From Fuchsiella alkaliacetigena (lineage in GTDB: Bacteria > Bacillota > Halanaerobiia > Halobacteroidales > Acetohalobiaceae): a DNA stretch of 56,061 nucleotides. The DNA lies in the NCBI RefSeq assembly GCF_023227765.1, contig NZ_JALKBZ010000016.1:1-56061 (forward strand), read 5' to 3'. A program made the translations under genes and the position numbers. Of the stretch, positions 56,012-56,061 are shown piece by piece. Under the pieces are notes generated by a model. That model saw nothing but the letters and a program-made list of their open reading frames with translations, had not been told where the DNA came from and did no database searches. How positions within the stretch are numbered: the stretch's first letter is position 1; each line of letters opens with the position of its first letter.

Positions 56012-56061
56012 AAGCTCAGTTTTTCTTACAATTTAAATAGACCGCTACTTCTTAATATGCT

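Larger units (their letters stand above)
430..56061. mobile_element. Siphovirus-like prophage, left end to tail genes (incomplete at right)
   Basis: The order of modules is that of a temperate Firmicute siphovirus: serine integrase, cargo, ImmA/CI/Cro immunity region, early replication genes, late regulator, terminase, portal, capsid, connectors, tail tube, chaperones, tape measure and tail tip proteins. No sheath gene is present. Holin, lysin and the right attachment site are not in the window, so the element is longer than 55.6 kb. The 2.4-19 kb cargo is placed inside the prophage because it lies between integrase and immunity region. A composite of two neighbouring elements cannot be ruled out. 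Confidence 0.75.

Noticed and set aside
1-56061. CRISPR array
   Set aside because: The only regular short repeats are the 11-bp iterons at 35015, which have no spacers, and the coding repeats of the propeller gene.
1-56061. tRNA or rRNA genes
   Set aside because: No cloverleaf with a GGTTCRA-type arm and acceptor pairing was seen on either strand. The structured elements at 21160, 24713 and 25547 do not fit tRNA.

Overview
The window looks like one end of a large prophage integrated in the chromosome of a low-GC, probably diderm and salt-adapted Firmicute. A Halanaerobiales-type host is my best guess, by inference only. The evidence is AT-rich DNA with strong AGGAGG ribosome sites, TTG/GTG starts, an AbrB/SpoVT-type regulator, a predicted UPF0164-like outer-membrane barrel beside a lipoprotein, and very acidic structural proteins.

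Layout. Positions 1-430 are host DNA ending in the promoter and first codons of a gene resembling the methylthiotransferase miaB. It is cut just after a Tyr-Gly-Cys motif. The prophage begins there with a large serine integrase on the minus strand (477-2150). A cargo region of about 16 kb (2.4-19 kb) follows: an outer-membrane protein, a lipoprotein, an AbrB-like regulator, a type IIG restriction-modification enzyme with two unknown partners, an intact IS3-family element with a 4-bp target duplication, and a minus-strand defence-like cluster (SIR2-like protein, unknown, second SIR2-like protein, class III cyclase-like protein, TIR protein). Degenerate GGCC-rich repeats and gene remnants lie between these cassettes.

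The immunity region (19.5-20.9 kb) has an ImmA-type peptidase, a CI-like repressor and a divergent Cro-like gene, with a consensus promoter and repeated operator-like sites. The early region (20.9-35.0 kb) reads rightward. It holds a ParB-domain protein, HTH regulators, a Gp3-like recombination directionality factor that fits the serine integrase, replication initiator and helicase-loader genes, a MazG-like protein, a radical SAM protein, a RecU resolvase and an ArpU/sigma-4-like late regulator. Several intergenic stretches fold into strong RNA structures.

The late region (35-56 kb) starts behind an array of five 11-bp direct repeats placed upstream of an extended -10 promoter. It continues with a YbjQ-type moron, terminase, portal, head morphogenesis protein (interrupted by one UGA where a Cys is expected), protease/scaffold, decoration and capsid proteins, connectors, tail tube, frameshifted tail-assembly chaperones, tape measure, distal tail proteins and a seven-repeat beta-propeller. 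There is no sheath gene, so the virion is siphovirus-like. Lysis genes and the right attachment site lie beyond the window.

The features most worth a second look are the TIR/cyclase/SIR2 cluster, the 11-bp iteron array, a complete antisense mini-gene for a 25-residue hydrophobic peptide before the tape measure gene, a 158-nt branched RNA, the UGA-for-Cys codon, and a strong excess of the palindrome GGGCCC throughout the window.
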